Origin: Cyrtodaria siliqua
Lineage: Eukaryota > Mollusca > Bivalvia > Adapedonta > Hiatellidae
Direction of reading: 5' to 3'
DNA length: 64,000 bases
Assembly (NCBI GenBank): GCA_037043455.1
Contig: JAWPHD010001146.1
Location: 124,001 to 188,000, forward strand
Shown: one piece after another, positions 48,516 through 60,247 of the stretch
Position numbering within the stretch: position 1 is the first letter of the stretch
Layout: each line of letters starts with the position of its first letter
The notes under the pieces: model-generated
The model's input: the letters and a program-made list of their open reading frames with translations, nothing else
What the model was told of the DNA's origin: nothing
Database searches by the model: none
Position numbers and translations under genes: made by a program

Positions 48516-48946
48516 TACGCTTGAGCAAGTCTACTTTCAAATTAAATGCCGGTTGTTCGAAGTTCCGTAATGGCGCGTGTCAATGAAATAACATTTGCAA
48601 CTAAGGTGATATATCTGTCAACTGGTTACATATCTTTGATATGTTTTGTTTTAAATATTAGTTTTGTTTTTACACCTGATAGTGTGTTTTAAAATTACCT
48701 ATTCAGTCAAAACCATAAGTAACGTTACCTTTCGAAGAGTGTAATACCTTTAGAGATATGTAACACTTAAATGAACGGATAAACATTTAAAAAATAAAAC
48801 CGTCAATTAATAAAGTATAATTAATTGTCTTCATTTGAGTACCGGTTATATATTCGGGTTTTTTTCGTACTGTGAAGATACTACAGAAAGTCATCTAAAT
48901 TAAAAATTCAGAATTAATAATGAAAACATCTGCATTAGAAAACCGA
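48516..48946. other. Segment paralogous to 31328-31460, then unassigned
   Basis: GTACGCTTGAGCAAGTCTAC through CAACTGGTTACATATCTTTG (48517-48640) parallels 31331-31458. The rest is AT-rich with nothing recognised. Confidence 0.5.
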
Positions 48947-50593
48947 CAGGCGCGTAGCTGGGTCCAAATTTGAGTTACGCACCTTGGGGGGTCCGGGAGC
49001 ATGCTCCCCCGTAATATTTTTTCTTGCCAGACGATCATAGGTGAGTTTTGGCGTATATTTCATAGAAATTTTAAGCTTATTTTGATTGCTATTTTAATAC
49101 ACATTGAAATCAGAAGACAAAGTTAAATCAGGTACGGCATACGGAACTTTAATACAACTCACCCCTCCCGACCCCTCCCCTTCAGTTTTTATTGCGTTTT
49201 TCGCATTTTTTCGATTTTTATTTTTTCGGACATTGAAAAATAATTGTACGCACGTGTATGGCAAGCAAATTGTCCAATAATTGCGTGAACCCAGGTTCAC
49301 AGGTTCACGGTCGAAAAACTAGGATTAACGATCGATAAACTAGGTTTTTCGAACGTAAAATCATGTTAACCTATACTTTCGAGCGAAAACATAGGATAAC
49401 GTCCGTAAACCCAAGTTCACGGTCGTTAACTTAGGTTCACGTTCGTAAACTATGGTTCACGCTCGTGAACCCTCGTGAACCCCGGTTCACGCTCGTAATC
49501 ATAGAATAACGACCGAAATTCATAATTCAATCGAGAAACCTAGTTTATCGAATGTAAACCATGGTTTACGGTCATACTAGGATTATCAAATCAACTATGA
49601 ATTTCGGGCGTGAACATGGGTTCACGACCGTGAACCTATGTTTACGACCGTGAACCTATGTTTACGAACGTGAACCTATGTTTACGAGCGTGAACCATAG
49701 TTTACGGACGTAAACCTATGTTTACAACCGTGAACTATAGTTTACGCTCGTAAACTATGGTTCACGCTCGTAAACTATGGTTCACGATCGTAAACATAGG
49801 TTCACGTTCGTAAAGCCGGGTTTATCGACTTGTAAAAATGCTTTCGGACCGTTATCTGTGATTTACGAGCATAGCCAATCACGACCGTGAACCATAGTTT
49901 ACGAACGTGAACTATAGTTTACGACCGTGAACCTAAGTTTACGACCGTAAACCATAGTTTACGGACGTGAACCTAGGTTTACGACCGTGAACCATAGTTT
50001 ACGAGCGTGAACCATTGTTTACGAACGTGAACCTATGTTTACGACCGTGAGCTCGGGTTTATGAGCGTGAACCATGGTTTACGAACGTGAACCTAGGTTT
50101 ACGTTCGATAAACTAGGTTTCTCGAACACATCTATGATTTTCGGTCGTTATCCTATGTTCACGAGCGTGAACCTATGTTCACGGTCGTAAACCCATGTTT
50201 ACGGTCGTAAACCCAAGTTCACGGTCGTAAACATAGGTTCACGTTCGTAAACTAGGGTTCACGCTCGTAAACCCAGGTTCACGCCCTTAAACACAGGTTC
50301 ACGCTCTTGAACTTATGATAACGACCGAAATTCTTAGTTCAATCGAGAAACCTAGTTTATCGAACGTAAATCTCGGTTCACGAGCGTAAACTATGGTTTA
50401 CGCCCGTTATCCTATGTTTTCGCTCGAAAATATAGGTTAGTATTCGATAAACCTGGTTTTACGTTCGAAAAACCTAGTTATCGATCGTTAATCCTAGTTT
50501 TTCGACCGTGAACCTGAACCTGGGTTCACGTAATTATTGAACAATTGGCTTGCCATACACGTGCGTAGGTGCGTAAGCCCAGCTACGCGCCTG
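48947..50593. mobile_element. Inverted-repeat element containing an alternating palindrome array
   Basis: Terminal inverted repeats CAGGCGCGTAGCTGGG and CCCAGCTACGCGCCTG bound the element. A second, longer inverted pair of about 170 bp lies inside (about 49236-49405 and 50400-50580; CACGTGTATGGCAAGC and its complement). The middle, about 49285-50530, is built of roughly 60 units of 20 bp in which arms CGTRAAC and GTTYACG alternate, separated by 2 and then about 6 variable bases. There is no ORF. Autonomous relatives are unknown to me. Confidence 0.85.
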
Positions 50594-50785
50594 CATTTTT
50601 GCAGGCGCGTAGTTACAATAGAAATCATGTTTATCCGCGTCCAATTGTAGCCAAATTCACGTATTATAAAGACAAAGAATTTGTAAAGACAGTGGCTGTT
50701 TCATAAGGGAACAATTCCCACACGAAATAGAAAATAAACGAAATATGGAGAAACGCAAAACAAACAATGTCGCGACAATGACTAC
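50594..50785. other. Second partial copy of the CAGGCGCGTAG end
   Basis: GCAGGCGCGTAGTTAC at 50601-50616 is an extra inverted copy of the element end, separated from the first by only a few bases. Nothing else seen. Confidence 0.5.
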
Positions 50786-51192
50786 ATGACGAAAAATACA
50801 ACGTGGAAAAGAACATTTAAACGGAGGCAACCGGCACAAACTCCATCGCCCAGCACAAGTAGCGACATATTACTAAATAACGAATTTGCATCTTTACAAT
50901 GGAGTAGTTCAATAAACACTCCGCTTCAGCGTCAAAATAATGCCGGTAAAAGGAAGATATCTTCTCCACTGGACATTGACATAACATTGCCATATCTGAT
51001 AGTGAAGAAAGCACTATACTCATTGAACCATTGAATATACAAGCATCAGTTAACGACATGAGCGCAGACGAGACACATGTACCAACAGACAATACAATAG
51101 CTAGTGGAAAGAACGAATAGCGATCTGATGGAGACGACTATTGTGATCTTTACAATAGTGACAATTACCCACGTGCTATCACGCTCGTCAAC

Positions 51193-51405
51193 CCAGGCGG
51201 AGCGCTGTGGTCTAGTGGTAGAGCGTTGGACCCATGATCTAAAAGTCGTGGGTTCGATTCCCGTCATTGCCATATGCGTTGTGTCCCTGAGCAAGACACT
51301 TTATCTGCATTGCTTAGTACTGGTTCTACCCAGGAAGACATCGAGAGTGATTCAAATAAGTTCATAGAGCTTTCATTACAATCGATGTAAAATAAATAAG
51401 TTTAA
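51193..51405 (+). mobile_element. tRNA-derived SINE
   Basis: Box A TGGTCTAGTGG (51209-51219) and box B GGTTCGATTCC (51251-51261) form a tRNA-like head. A tail with GTGTCCCTGAGCAAGACACT (51280-51299), a motif common in invertebrate SINEs, follows. It ends near an AAATAAATAAG stretch and interrupts the third LINE. Confidence 0.8.
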
Positions 51406-51883
51406 ACTAACCCAGTACAAGTTGTCATTTACAAACCGAAATAAAGATCTTGTCACTCAATGTGTATGGGATAGATGCCCTGAATTTATTTCATTAATAA
51501 ATAGTTATGACATAATAGGGTTACAAGAAACTAAAACAGACATCTCTGATGAAATATTTGTGTCGGGCTATGTTGTACATGTACTTAATAGGAAGACACT
51601 TTCTCGTTATCGCTCCGGTGCATCGCTATATTAATAAAAGAAAATCTAGCCCCATATGTTTCCACAAACACAAACAATGACTGCAAGTCGATACACTTTT
51701 TCACAATTTCTAAGGACATTTACGGAACAGAGAATAGTATTATTAAAGAGGATCGTATATGTGGTATTATATACATTCCACCTGTAAGTTCAAGATATGC
51801 TCAGGATGACCCTTTTTTTAAAATCCAAAATGAACTTTACAGATTTTCCCCAGGTAGCAAGCATATTTTATTGTTTAGCGATT

Positions 51884-51959
51884 TTAATGCCAGATGTGGA
51901 CACCTTACTGATTATACAATATTTTTAATGCCAGATGTGGACACCTAACTGATTATACA
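51884..51959 (+). repeat. 43-bp duplication inside the third LINE
   Basis: TTTTAATGCCAGATGTGGAC followed by ACCT(T/A)ACTGATTATACAA is repeated directly, breaking the endonuclease frame. Confidence 0.85.
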
Positions 51960-53605
51960 AGATTTGATGATTTTATAGTAGATATGTATGACTTGCAAAA
52001 TATACAAAATGAAGATGCAGATATCTTTTAGAATTTCGAGTTAAATAAAATTCCATTAGATAGAAAGTATATTGATAACACAGTAAATATGTGTGGTAAT
52101 CAAATGACAAGAGTTTTGTAAAACCAACAACCTGTTTATTTTAAATGGTAGAATTGGTTCAGATTGTTTAAATCCTAAATTAACTTGTAGAGAATCAAGT
52201 ACAGTTGATTATATTTTATCCACATCATATCTGTTTCAAAATGTTATTGATCTTCAAATTGACGATTTTTATTGTCATCAAAACTACACTGAACGATGTG
52301 AGAGAAAACAAGTCCGTATATTAAACAATAACGAACTTCATACAAATAAATTATGGGACTCTATGAAATCAGACATATTTATTGAAAAATTAGACATATT
52401 AAAAGTTGCAGAAATAGAAAACTGATTGGATAGTTCAATTCATGAGCAAAGTGTTAGTCGACATGATATAGACGGTATTGTAACGGATATAGGAACGCTG
52501 TTTGAGAACTGTTCGAGAGAAAGTTTTGGCGAGGTATTTCATAAAAGTTATTTGAAAGAAACAAGTTTTAAACCCCAAAAGCCATGGTTCGACAAAATAT
52601 GTTGGAAAAACAGAAATATATACCATAAAACAAGAAGGGCTTATAATAAATACAGAACGCCCTTTTTTAATAATTTATTAAAAACTGTTAGTAAGAATTA
52701 TAAAGATACATTACGCAGGTCTTACAATACTTATAATCAAGCTAGAGTAGAACAACTTAGATGAAACATGCAACCCCAAGATATTGGAAGCTTTTAAACA
52801 CGCAAAATAAAAAATCGATAGCAAATGCGTCTCTTGGTGATTTTTAAACATTTTTTAATTCATTAAATGAGAATGAAAATGGACAAAATGCAACACATGA
52901 TGTAAATATAGACGATAACACTATTAATTAAATAAACAATGCCATTTATCGAACCAATCGCTGCAGAAGAAATACTATTTGCTGTTAAAAGCTTAAAAAA
53001 TAATAAATTCCCAGGCGTCGATAATAATGTCAATGAGCAAATCAAGTCGACTATAAATGTTATGTTATCATTGTACGTGAAACTGTTTAATACTATAAAG
53101 CCCATTTACAAAAGCAAAGGAGACCCTAAGATTCACCGTCCAATATCATTGCTTATTTGCCTAGGAAAACTTTTTACGAGTATTCTTAATACTAGATTAA
53201 CTAAATATGCAGAGAAATATTGTATTATACATGATACACAAGCTGTTTTCGAAAAAAAAATTCTACTTTTGAAATTTATTCTCAAATGTTTAATAGACTT
53301 TGTACAAACATACAAAAAGAAGTTATTCTGTTGTTTTATAAACTTTAAACAAGCATTTCACTCTGTTTCGAGAATTGGTCTTTGGCTGTAATTAAGAATG
53401 GAAAATGCTTTAAAGTTATACATAACTTGTATAATAGTATAAAATCAAAAGTTGTAACGAATGAGGGGAATTCTCCCTATTTTAACTGTCATGTCGGCGT
53501 AAGACAAGGTCAAAACATTTCCCCGTTTTTATTTAGCTTATTTTGGAATGACCTTGAAGTCTATCTTAACAGTAGATTGGTAGATGGCATTAATAGAAAT
53601 AAGTT

Positions 53606-54148
53606 CTGATAAAGGTGATCCTTTGAGAGCAACAAACACAATTAAGAGAAAAAAGCAGCAGACTCGGTTTTATTGAGCCTGTTCATGAGAAGTAATGAAA
53701 GAAGAAACACTTCTCACGACCCCTAGCACCGGCTTAAGCGGTATTCTACTTCAAAGCCACCTATATTGGGCTCGTTGGTCCCAAAGCACCAGTAAAAAAT
53801 AACACTACTGATTCGTAGCACGGGGAGACATTTTACAGCCGCCACACTGCACTAAACGAACGCTAGTGTGAATGTTAATAAATACTGATAAAGGTAATCC
53901 TTTGAGAGCAACAAACACAATTAAGAGAATAAAGCAGCAGACTCGGTTTTATTGAGTCTGTTCATGAAAAGTAATGAAAGAAGCAACATTTCTCACGCCC
54001 CCTAGCACCGGCTTAAGCGGTATTCTACTTCAAAGCCACCTATATTGGGCTCGTTGGTCCCAAAGGACCAGTAAAAAATAACACTACTGATTCGTAGCAC
54101 GGGGAGACATTTTACAGCCGCCACACTGCACTAAACGAACGCAAGTGT
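53606..54148. repeat. Tandem duplication, offset 279 bp
   Basis: Two copies begin CTGATAAAGGTGATCCTTTG at 53606 and 53885 and end CACTAAACGAACGC. They are about 97 percent alike. In minus orientation each contains GGCTCAATAAAACCGAGTCTG, an AATAAA-like signal followed by a T-rich stretch, which could be a terminal-repeat or 3'-end module. I cannot assign it to a family. Confidence 0.8.
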
Positions 54149-54510
54149 TAGAAGAAATATCCGATGTTACTTGTAGAAAGGATAGGTAAAACGCCATTTT
54201 TTATATATAAATTTCTCACCCTTATACCAATCATTTGAATGTTGAATAGTCTTCGAACTAACGTTACTTCGTTTGTCAATCATTCCTGGAACTTTATTCT
54301 ATTAACTCCTCTCCTTTTTTACTTCTTTTGTTCACCGAAAAATGTATTTGAATATGTTATGTTAATTATATTGCCATCTTGTTAACTGTTAATTACAGTT
54401 CTGTTGGAAAGGGCCTTCATTAATGTTGGAAGAACTTGCGGCCCAACCCTTTTGCGGCTTGTATATAGAAGAAAGCAATAAAATATATTTATAAAATAAA
54501 AGTAATCTAC
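54149..54510. other. Spacer, nothing recognised
   Basis: AT-rich, no gene seen. Confidence 0.35.
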
Positions 54511-54730
54511 GTGAGTTAGTACCGTGATTTCGTTAGTTAGTACCGTGATTTCGTTAGTTAGTACCGTGATTTCGTGAGTCTGTACCGTGAGTACCGTGAT
54601 TTCGTGAGTCTGTACCGTGATTGTGTTAGTTAGTACCGTGATTTCGTGAGTCTGTACCGTGATGTCTGAGTTAGTACATGTACTGTGCTTTCGTGAGTTA
54701 GTACGTCGATGTCGTGAGTTAGTACTGTTA
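54511..54730 (+). repeat. 21-bp minisatellite (AGTTAGTACCGTGATTTCGTT)
   Basis: About 10 imperfect copies of GTTAGTACCGTGATTTCGT, with TCTGTACCGTGA variants. A minus-strand ORF over it reads repeated EITVLT and is an artefact of the repeat. Confidence 0.9.
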
Positions 54731-55514
54731 TACATATTATATTTAACCAGATTAACGTTGAACTAATAAACTGGCTTAAGGCAACAAACACTTTGGTGTC
54801 GTGTTGTAGAATTTGAGGTGACATCCAAGCCGAAATTTATCAAACAACTACTTAGTAAAGCCTGAACCAAGTGAACTTTAAAAGGAAGAGCAAAATTAGA
54901 ATCTGAACACATGTAGTCTCCTAATACATGTCCATTTCCTTTTTAAATTGTACTATTGTAACCGTGGCATATCATATAAATACCACATTTATGAGAGGAT
55001 TACTAAGAACGAATATCGCCCGCGGCGAAGCCGAAAGCCGAGGGAAATATTCAATATCCGAATCTCAAGAATGTGATATTTATTTTATTATACCGAAATC
55101 CTCTGGGGACAAAATAAAATTAATTTTCAGTGCAGATTTCGCTTTGCCGGATTTTTTTTTAAGTTGCCATGAAGTTACATAGTTGGATTGGAAATAACGT
55201 AACTAAGAAAATGAGTGGTAGTTTATTGAAATCGCTACTTACTTATATAGCTTACGTTAAGTATATATTGGCATATATATATTCAAATCTGTTTTATTTA
55301 ATTTTATAAAATAACAAACGTGTATTCATCAGATGGACTATAATGAATATATATAATATACTGGTAAAAGTGATGCCAGCAAGCCATTGAATGTGAAAAT
55401 TATAAATATGATGTGTTTTGTATTGTATACTGATAGACCATTTGGTCTTTTATATTAATAAAGTTTTCAATTTACAACATAATTTTATACAGTGCAGCTT
55501 GACAAATAAATTTA
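54731..55514. other. Spacer with small palindrome
   Basis: GAATATCGCCCGCGGCGAAG, continuing to GAGGGAAATATTC (about 55009-55051), is palindromic. The adjacent 55176-55245 matches 8165-8230. Nothing coding recognised. Confidence 0.45.
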
Positions 55515-55633
55515 CTTACTTACATACTTACTTACTTACTTGCTAACCTTACTTACTTACTTATTTACTTGCTAACCTTACTTACTTACTTACTTACTTA
55601 CTTGCTAACCTTACTTACTTACTTACTTACTTG

Positions 55634-55668
<35 letters not shown>

Positions 55669-55674
55669 GCTAAC

Positions 55675-55709
<35 letters not shown>

Positions 55710-55888
55710 GCTAACCGTACTTACTTACTTACTTACTTGCTAACCTTACTTACTTACTTACTTAAGTACTTACTTGCTAACTAACCTTACTTACTTACTT
55801 ACTTATTTACTTACTTGCTAACCTTACTCACTTACTTACTTACTTACTTACTTGCTAACCTTACCTACTTACTTACTTACTTGCTAAC

Positions 55889-55919
<31 letters not shown>

Positions 55920-56081
55920 GCTAACCTTACTTACTTACTGCTAACCTTACTTACTTACTTACTAACTTATTTACTTACTTGCTAACCTTACTTACTTACT
56001 TACTTACTTGCTAACCTTACTTACTTACTTACTTACTTATTTGCTAACCTTACTTACTTACTTACTTGCTTACTTGCTGAC

Positions 56082-56119
<38 letters not shown>

Positions 56120-56183
56120 GATTTGCTAACCTTACTTACTTACTTACTTGCTAACCTTACTTACTTATTACTTACTTGCTAAC

Positions 56184-56222
<39 letters not shown>

Positions 56223-56274
56223 GCTAACCTTACTTACTTGCTAACCTTACTTACTTATTTACTTACTTGCTAAC

Positions 56275-56317
<43 letters not shown>

Positions 56318-56435
56318 GCTAACCTTACTTACTTACTGACTTGCTTGCTTACCTTACTTACTTACTTACTTACTTGCTAACCTTTCTTACTTACTTGCTA
56401 ACCTTACTTACTTACTTACTAACTTACTTGCTAAC

Positions 56436-56477
<42 letters not shown>

Positions 56478-56484
56478 GGCTAAC

Positions 56485-56542
<58 letters not shown>

Positions 56543-56577
56543 AACTTACTTACTTACTTACTTACTTACTGGCTAAC

Positions 56578-56608
<31 letters not shown>

Positions 56609-56659
56609 GCTTGCTAACCTTATTTACTTACTTACTTACTTGCTTACTTACTTGCTAAC

Positions 56660-56698
<39 letters not shown>

Positions 56699-56704
56699 GC
56701 TAAC

Positions 56705-56763
<59 letters not shown>

Positions 56764-56798
56764 GCTAACCTTACTTACTTACTTACTTACCTGCTAAC

Positions 56799-56855
<57 letters not shown>

Positions 56856-56863
56856 CTGCTAAC

Positions 56864-56898
<35 letters not shown>

Positions 56899-56956
56899 GC
56901 TAACCTTACTTACTTACTTACTTACCTGCTAACCTTACTTACTTACTTACTTACTT
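55515..56956 (+). repeat. CTTA microsatellite with GCTAACCTTA interruptions
   Basis: About 1.44 kb of (CTTA)n, broken at irregular intervals by GCTAACCTTA. The interruption is highly conserved (about 40 times), giving a compound higher-order array. A LLTYLLTY-type ORF at 56341-56544 is only a reading of the repeat. Confidence 0.97.
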
Positions 56957-58038
56957 TGCGCCATCCTTGCAAAAACATTTGTCGATGAGAAACACTTTGT
57001 TTACGCCCTCTGTCCTCTCTGACGGCTATAACTGATCAATTAAATGTAATTAATGTGATGTTTAATTAGGTTTCCACAATCCCTTTGGCCACTTAACATT
57101 TTTTAATTATTTCAATTTCTAGATGTGTCTATTCAGTGTTCGTGAATACCTGCACATTCTGATGTTTAGGTCGGTGTCCAGACCGCCTTTGGCTACTTAT
57201 CTTTTTTTTTTAATTATTTCAATTTCTAGATGAGATTTAATAGTTTATTTAAGTCTCATCACAGTACCTATAACTGTGCCATTCTTTTTAGAATTACAAG
57301 AGAGTATACAATATAAATATACGTATGACATATGTTTGTTAAGTGTTCGTGAATACATACAATTGTTTATAAATGAACATATTTAAATACGAAGAAAAGA
57401 AAGGACCTTGAAAAGCGTGTGCCATTTTTCGGAATAGCTGAAATCTTGAATATATGATCAATCGGTATGTATATTTTTAATTTTAAAATAAATCAAGAAT
57501 TATGTCAGTGAACTAATAAGTATGTGAAATTAATTCACTGCATATGTGTATCATATATTATATAATTTCCCGTAATTCAGTAAGTGTAAAACCACGTACA
57601 TTAATCTCACACGATTGTGCCGACCTTTACGTTTTATTGTAACTATCAGTAGGGGAGCAGCCTTGATATTTCCTACATCTAATAAATATTTGGTAACGCA
57701 TGGTAACGAAAAGTAGTACGTTATCTTTCGGCAACGTCAAAAAAAAGAAATGTTCGACATTTTGGAATTTTTAAAACATATAAAATTGAAGATTGTGACA
57801 ATTTTTGATGATGAAATTTCATTTCGTGATTTTCGGCTGTACCGACTTTTTTTTAGAAGCTGTACTGCGTGATAAATGCAGACCCGCCTTGTAAAATGTC
57901 GAAGCGAGGGGCGATAACTCTAAAAGATACCATAAAGATGTATAATTTCTAATGAAAACAATTTTGATTTCCGGCTAATTTGATGTTTTTATTTTTGTAC
58001 AGAAAAGTCCACGTGTTGGAAAATCGACTAGTAGTCTG
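56957..58038. other. Spacer, mostly unassigned
   Basis: GTTTATTTAAGTCTCATC at about 57243 also occurs at about 5035 in intron 3 of gene copy A. Otherwise nothing recognised. Confidence 0.4.
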
Positions 58039-58177
58039 CATTACGGGTCCCGCCTTTATTCCATTAAGCGATTGAAGCCGACATTAAGGTTTTGATTCAT
58101 ATCCAAGCCAACCCCGTTTTCGCTTCTTGGAGAAAGGGTTGGATGGGTATGACATTTAATACTCGGACCACGTAATG
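58039..58177 (+). mobile_element. MITE family M1, copy 4 (internally deleted)
   Basis: Ends CATTACGGGTCCCGCC and GGACCACGTAATG enclose only about 110 bp, keeping the CCAAGCCAACCCCGTTTTCG hairpin. The AT-rich middle of the full-length copies is missing. Confidence 0.8.
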
Positions 58178-58316
58178 TGTATTTTTATTGTGAATAATTT
58201 TGACCTACTAATCAAAAGGTAAACGCTTTACAGTCAAGCGTGTGTGATAGGAACCTGGCCAATTTAATAAACATTAAATATAATATAAATAGCATTTATT
58301 TTGAAAACAATAGACA

Positions 58317-58758
58317 ATGTCTCGGTGCATCAACATAATCGCATTCGCATTAGTGATAATGACTACCATTATCGTGAATACAGTAATATATCAATACGGT
58401 TTTCCCAAAATCCGGAATTTCGCAGAAGAGTATTTCAAGCCGTTTCATAGAAGAAATATATCTACTTTTGGTTCTATAAACAACGATTGCGAATTAACAA
58501 CAGAGCATACACAACGTTCGACTATCACAGACGATGGTCTCATTAATTTGTTTAAGACATGTTTACCTGGTTATGAATTAAAACAAGGAATTAACTTGAA
58601 ATCATTCAATCAAGTTTTCAAGAATAAGCTGTTCTGGCCTATGAACTGTTCGGCCCCGGTCATTGGATTTTCAAAAACACCAACAGAGAAAGTGGCGCTT
58701 TCAAGCAATCCTGGATCTGGAACCACGTGGACGAGGCACCTGCTGGAACAGTTAACTG
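58317..58758 (+). CDS. Sulfotransferase-like type II membrane protein, first coding exon (partial)
   Basis: The ATG at 58317 opens 147 codons plus one base, ending at a GTAAGG donor at 58759. Residues about 4-26 are hydrophobic (INIIAFALVIMTTIIVNTVI) and would anchor the protein in the Golgi membrane with a lumenal C-terminus. Residues about 125-147 read VALSSNPGSGTTWTRHLLEQ followed by LTG. This matches the 5'-phosphosulfate-binding loop of PAPS-dependent sulfotransferases, close to the PGSGNTW form of WSCD-like proteins. The rest of the sulfotransferase fold must lie on later exons, which I could not find in 58759-64000. A TATA-like TATAATATAAATA lies about 30 bp upstream of the ATG. The substrate cannot be told from this exon. 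Confidence 0.75.
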
Positions 58759-59252
58759 GTAAGGGACAAAATTAATTATTTGAGAAAATATTATTGTAAA
58801 TATTTGGCCGTAGTTCTTTACATAAACTAAAGTCACTTACACAAACATTGTAATAGCTACTTCTACTAGATGAGTATTCTAAGCTTAGTGAAATTGTATG
58901 GTCTTGAAAGTTTCTTAATATTTGTATTTGGTCATAACTGATATTTGAATTACTGCAAAATCCAAAATGACCACCACTGCCACAACATAATTTAAACAAA
59001 TCGAAGTTTATACTATTGCTACTTCTGTAGAGCCATACAAGGAACTGACACGGGTTCCTTACAAACATGGTCGGTATGTTGACAGTTAGTTTGTCATCGA
59101 TGACATTAATTTGGTAAGCTTTCCAATACCCTTGTTAGGCCACAAAGAACAATATGTGTTTCTGGTCACTCAGTTGAAAAAAATAGAATAGGTAGGTAGG
59201 TATTTTTTTCTTTTCTTTTTTTTCATGGATGTCAAAACTAATCGTATTCTAT
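58759..59252. other. Presumed intron of the sulfotransferase gene
   Basis: A 98-codon minus-strand ORF at 58772-59068 has no recognisable domain. Nothing else seen. Confidence 0.4.
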
Positions 59253-59575
59253 TGGGCTTGCGTTGCGCAGTCGGTAGCGCGGAGGATTTGTAACCGGAGG
59301 CCCCGGGTTCAATCCTCCGTGGTGCCACTGAGTTGGTGTGTTCTAGGGCAAGACACTTTCCCTTAGCCTCGTCCGTCGGATGGGGACGTAAACCGGGCGG
59401 TCCCGTGTATTGGTCTATCCTCCGAGCACGTTAAAGAACCATAGGAATCTATTCGATAATAAGAGTAGGGTAGGTTCCCGGATTCCTATGTATCCTTCCC
59501 CTTTCTCTGGGGCGGCTCTAAATAACCTATACTGTGTTGATGAGCCGTTAAAGAACATTCAATTCTATTGTAATA
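59253..59575 (+). mobile_element. tRNA-derived SINE, copy 1 of a pair
   Basis: Box A-like GCGCAGTCGGTAGCGC and box B GGTTCAATCC form the tRNA-like head. The body contains GGGCAAGACACTTTCCCTTA and CTCGTCCGTCGGATGGGGAC, and the 3' part contains CTCTAAATAACCTATACTGT. The same order in reverse is at 62686-62984. Confidence 0.85.
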
Positions 59576-60247
59576 TATATAGCATCTTTGCTAGGGGTTT
59601 AATTAAGTTTTAATTCAAGAATGACACAGCCTAAGTGCCCTATTATGCTGACGCACACAAATCATCTTTTATATTGCAAATATTTGTTTGATTTTTGACA
59701 TTACGCTTAGTATTTATACCACTTCTCAGTCTTCTGGATATTTTTGTATATAAATCACGTACCTATAAATAACAAATATATAGGATACTGTGAAATATAT
59801 ATCTGTTTCACGTGGCAGTGCGGAAATTAATGTATTTTTATACAATTTCTTATTTAGAATAAAATAAAGAAAAACTATTATATATTCCATATTGCCATTT
59901 ATTTTAATATGAATCTTTGCGTGTATTCTTATCAAAATCTATAAATATTTGAAAGAGAAGTTCGAAAAAAAAGTTAAGGTGCTACGTGATAGTTTGACCA
60001 CTTCATTCATTGTTTCAGAAAGAAAGTGTCCAATCCGTTTGTTATTCTGTCATAAAACTAAACTTTTAATAATATTAAAACTGTCATTAACACGAGTCGT
60101 ACATTAAGCCTGTCTTTTTATTAAATGAATCACTGAATTTATATCAATGTATCCAAATGAAAAGAATCATAAAAATAATAATCAAATCTAGACAAAAGAA
60201 TATATAAATAATAGTTGCCTTCAATCACAATTTTTTTTTTTTCGTTT
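59576..60247. other. AT-rich spacer, nothing recognised
   Basis: No ORF or repeat of note. Confidence 0.35.

Larger units (their letters stand above)
50786..53609 (+). mobile_element. Third LINE, degraded EN-RT
   Basis: Endonuclease parts are read in several frames. LINSYDIIGLQETKTDISDE is at about 51500-51555, ICGIIYIPPVSSRYAQDD at about 51755-51810, and HILLFSDFNARCG (catalytic-site region, GD changed to SD) at about 51860-51900. RT parts are KSLKNNKFPGVDNNVNEQI (about 52988-53044), HRPISLLICLGKLFTSIL (about 53134-53190), a motif-A-like FINFKQAFHSVS (about 53335-53370) and GVRQGQNISPFLFSLF (about 53497-53544). The frame ends at 53609 before a YADD box. An 82-codon ORF at 50786-51034 may be a remnant of its 5' part. 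It is a different family from the LINE at 20846 and is dead. Confidence 0.85.

Noticed and set aside
51200..51275. Functional tRNA gene
   Set aside because: Boxes A and B are good, but the sequence continues into a SINE body and sits in a dead LINE. The same applies to 59253 and, less clearly, 16436.
58772..59068. 98-codon minus-strand ORF after the sulfotransferase exon
   Set aside because: No domain, signal peptide or homolog is recognised; length is within chance for AT-rich sequence. Left as unsupported.
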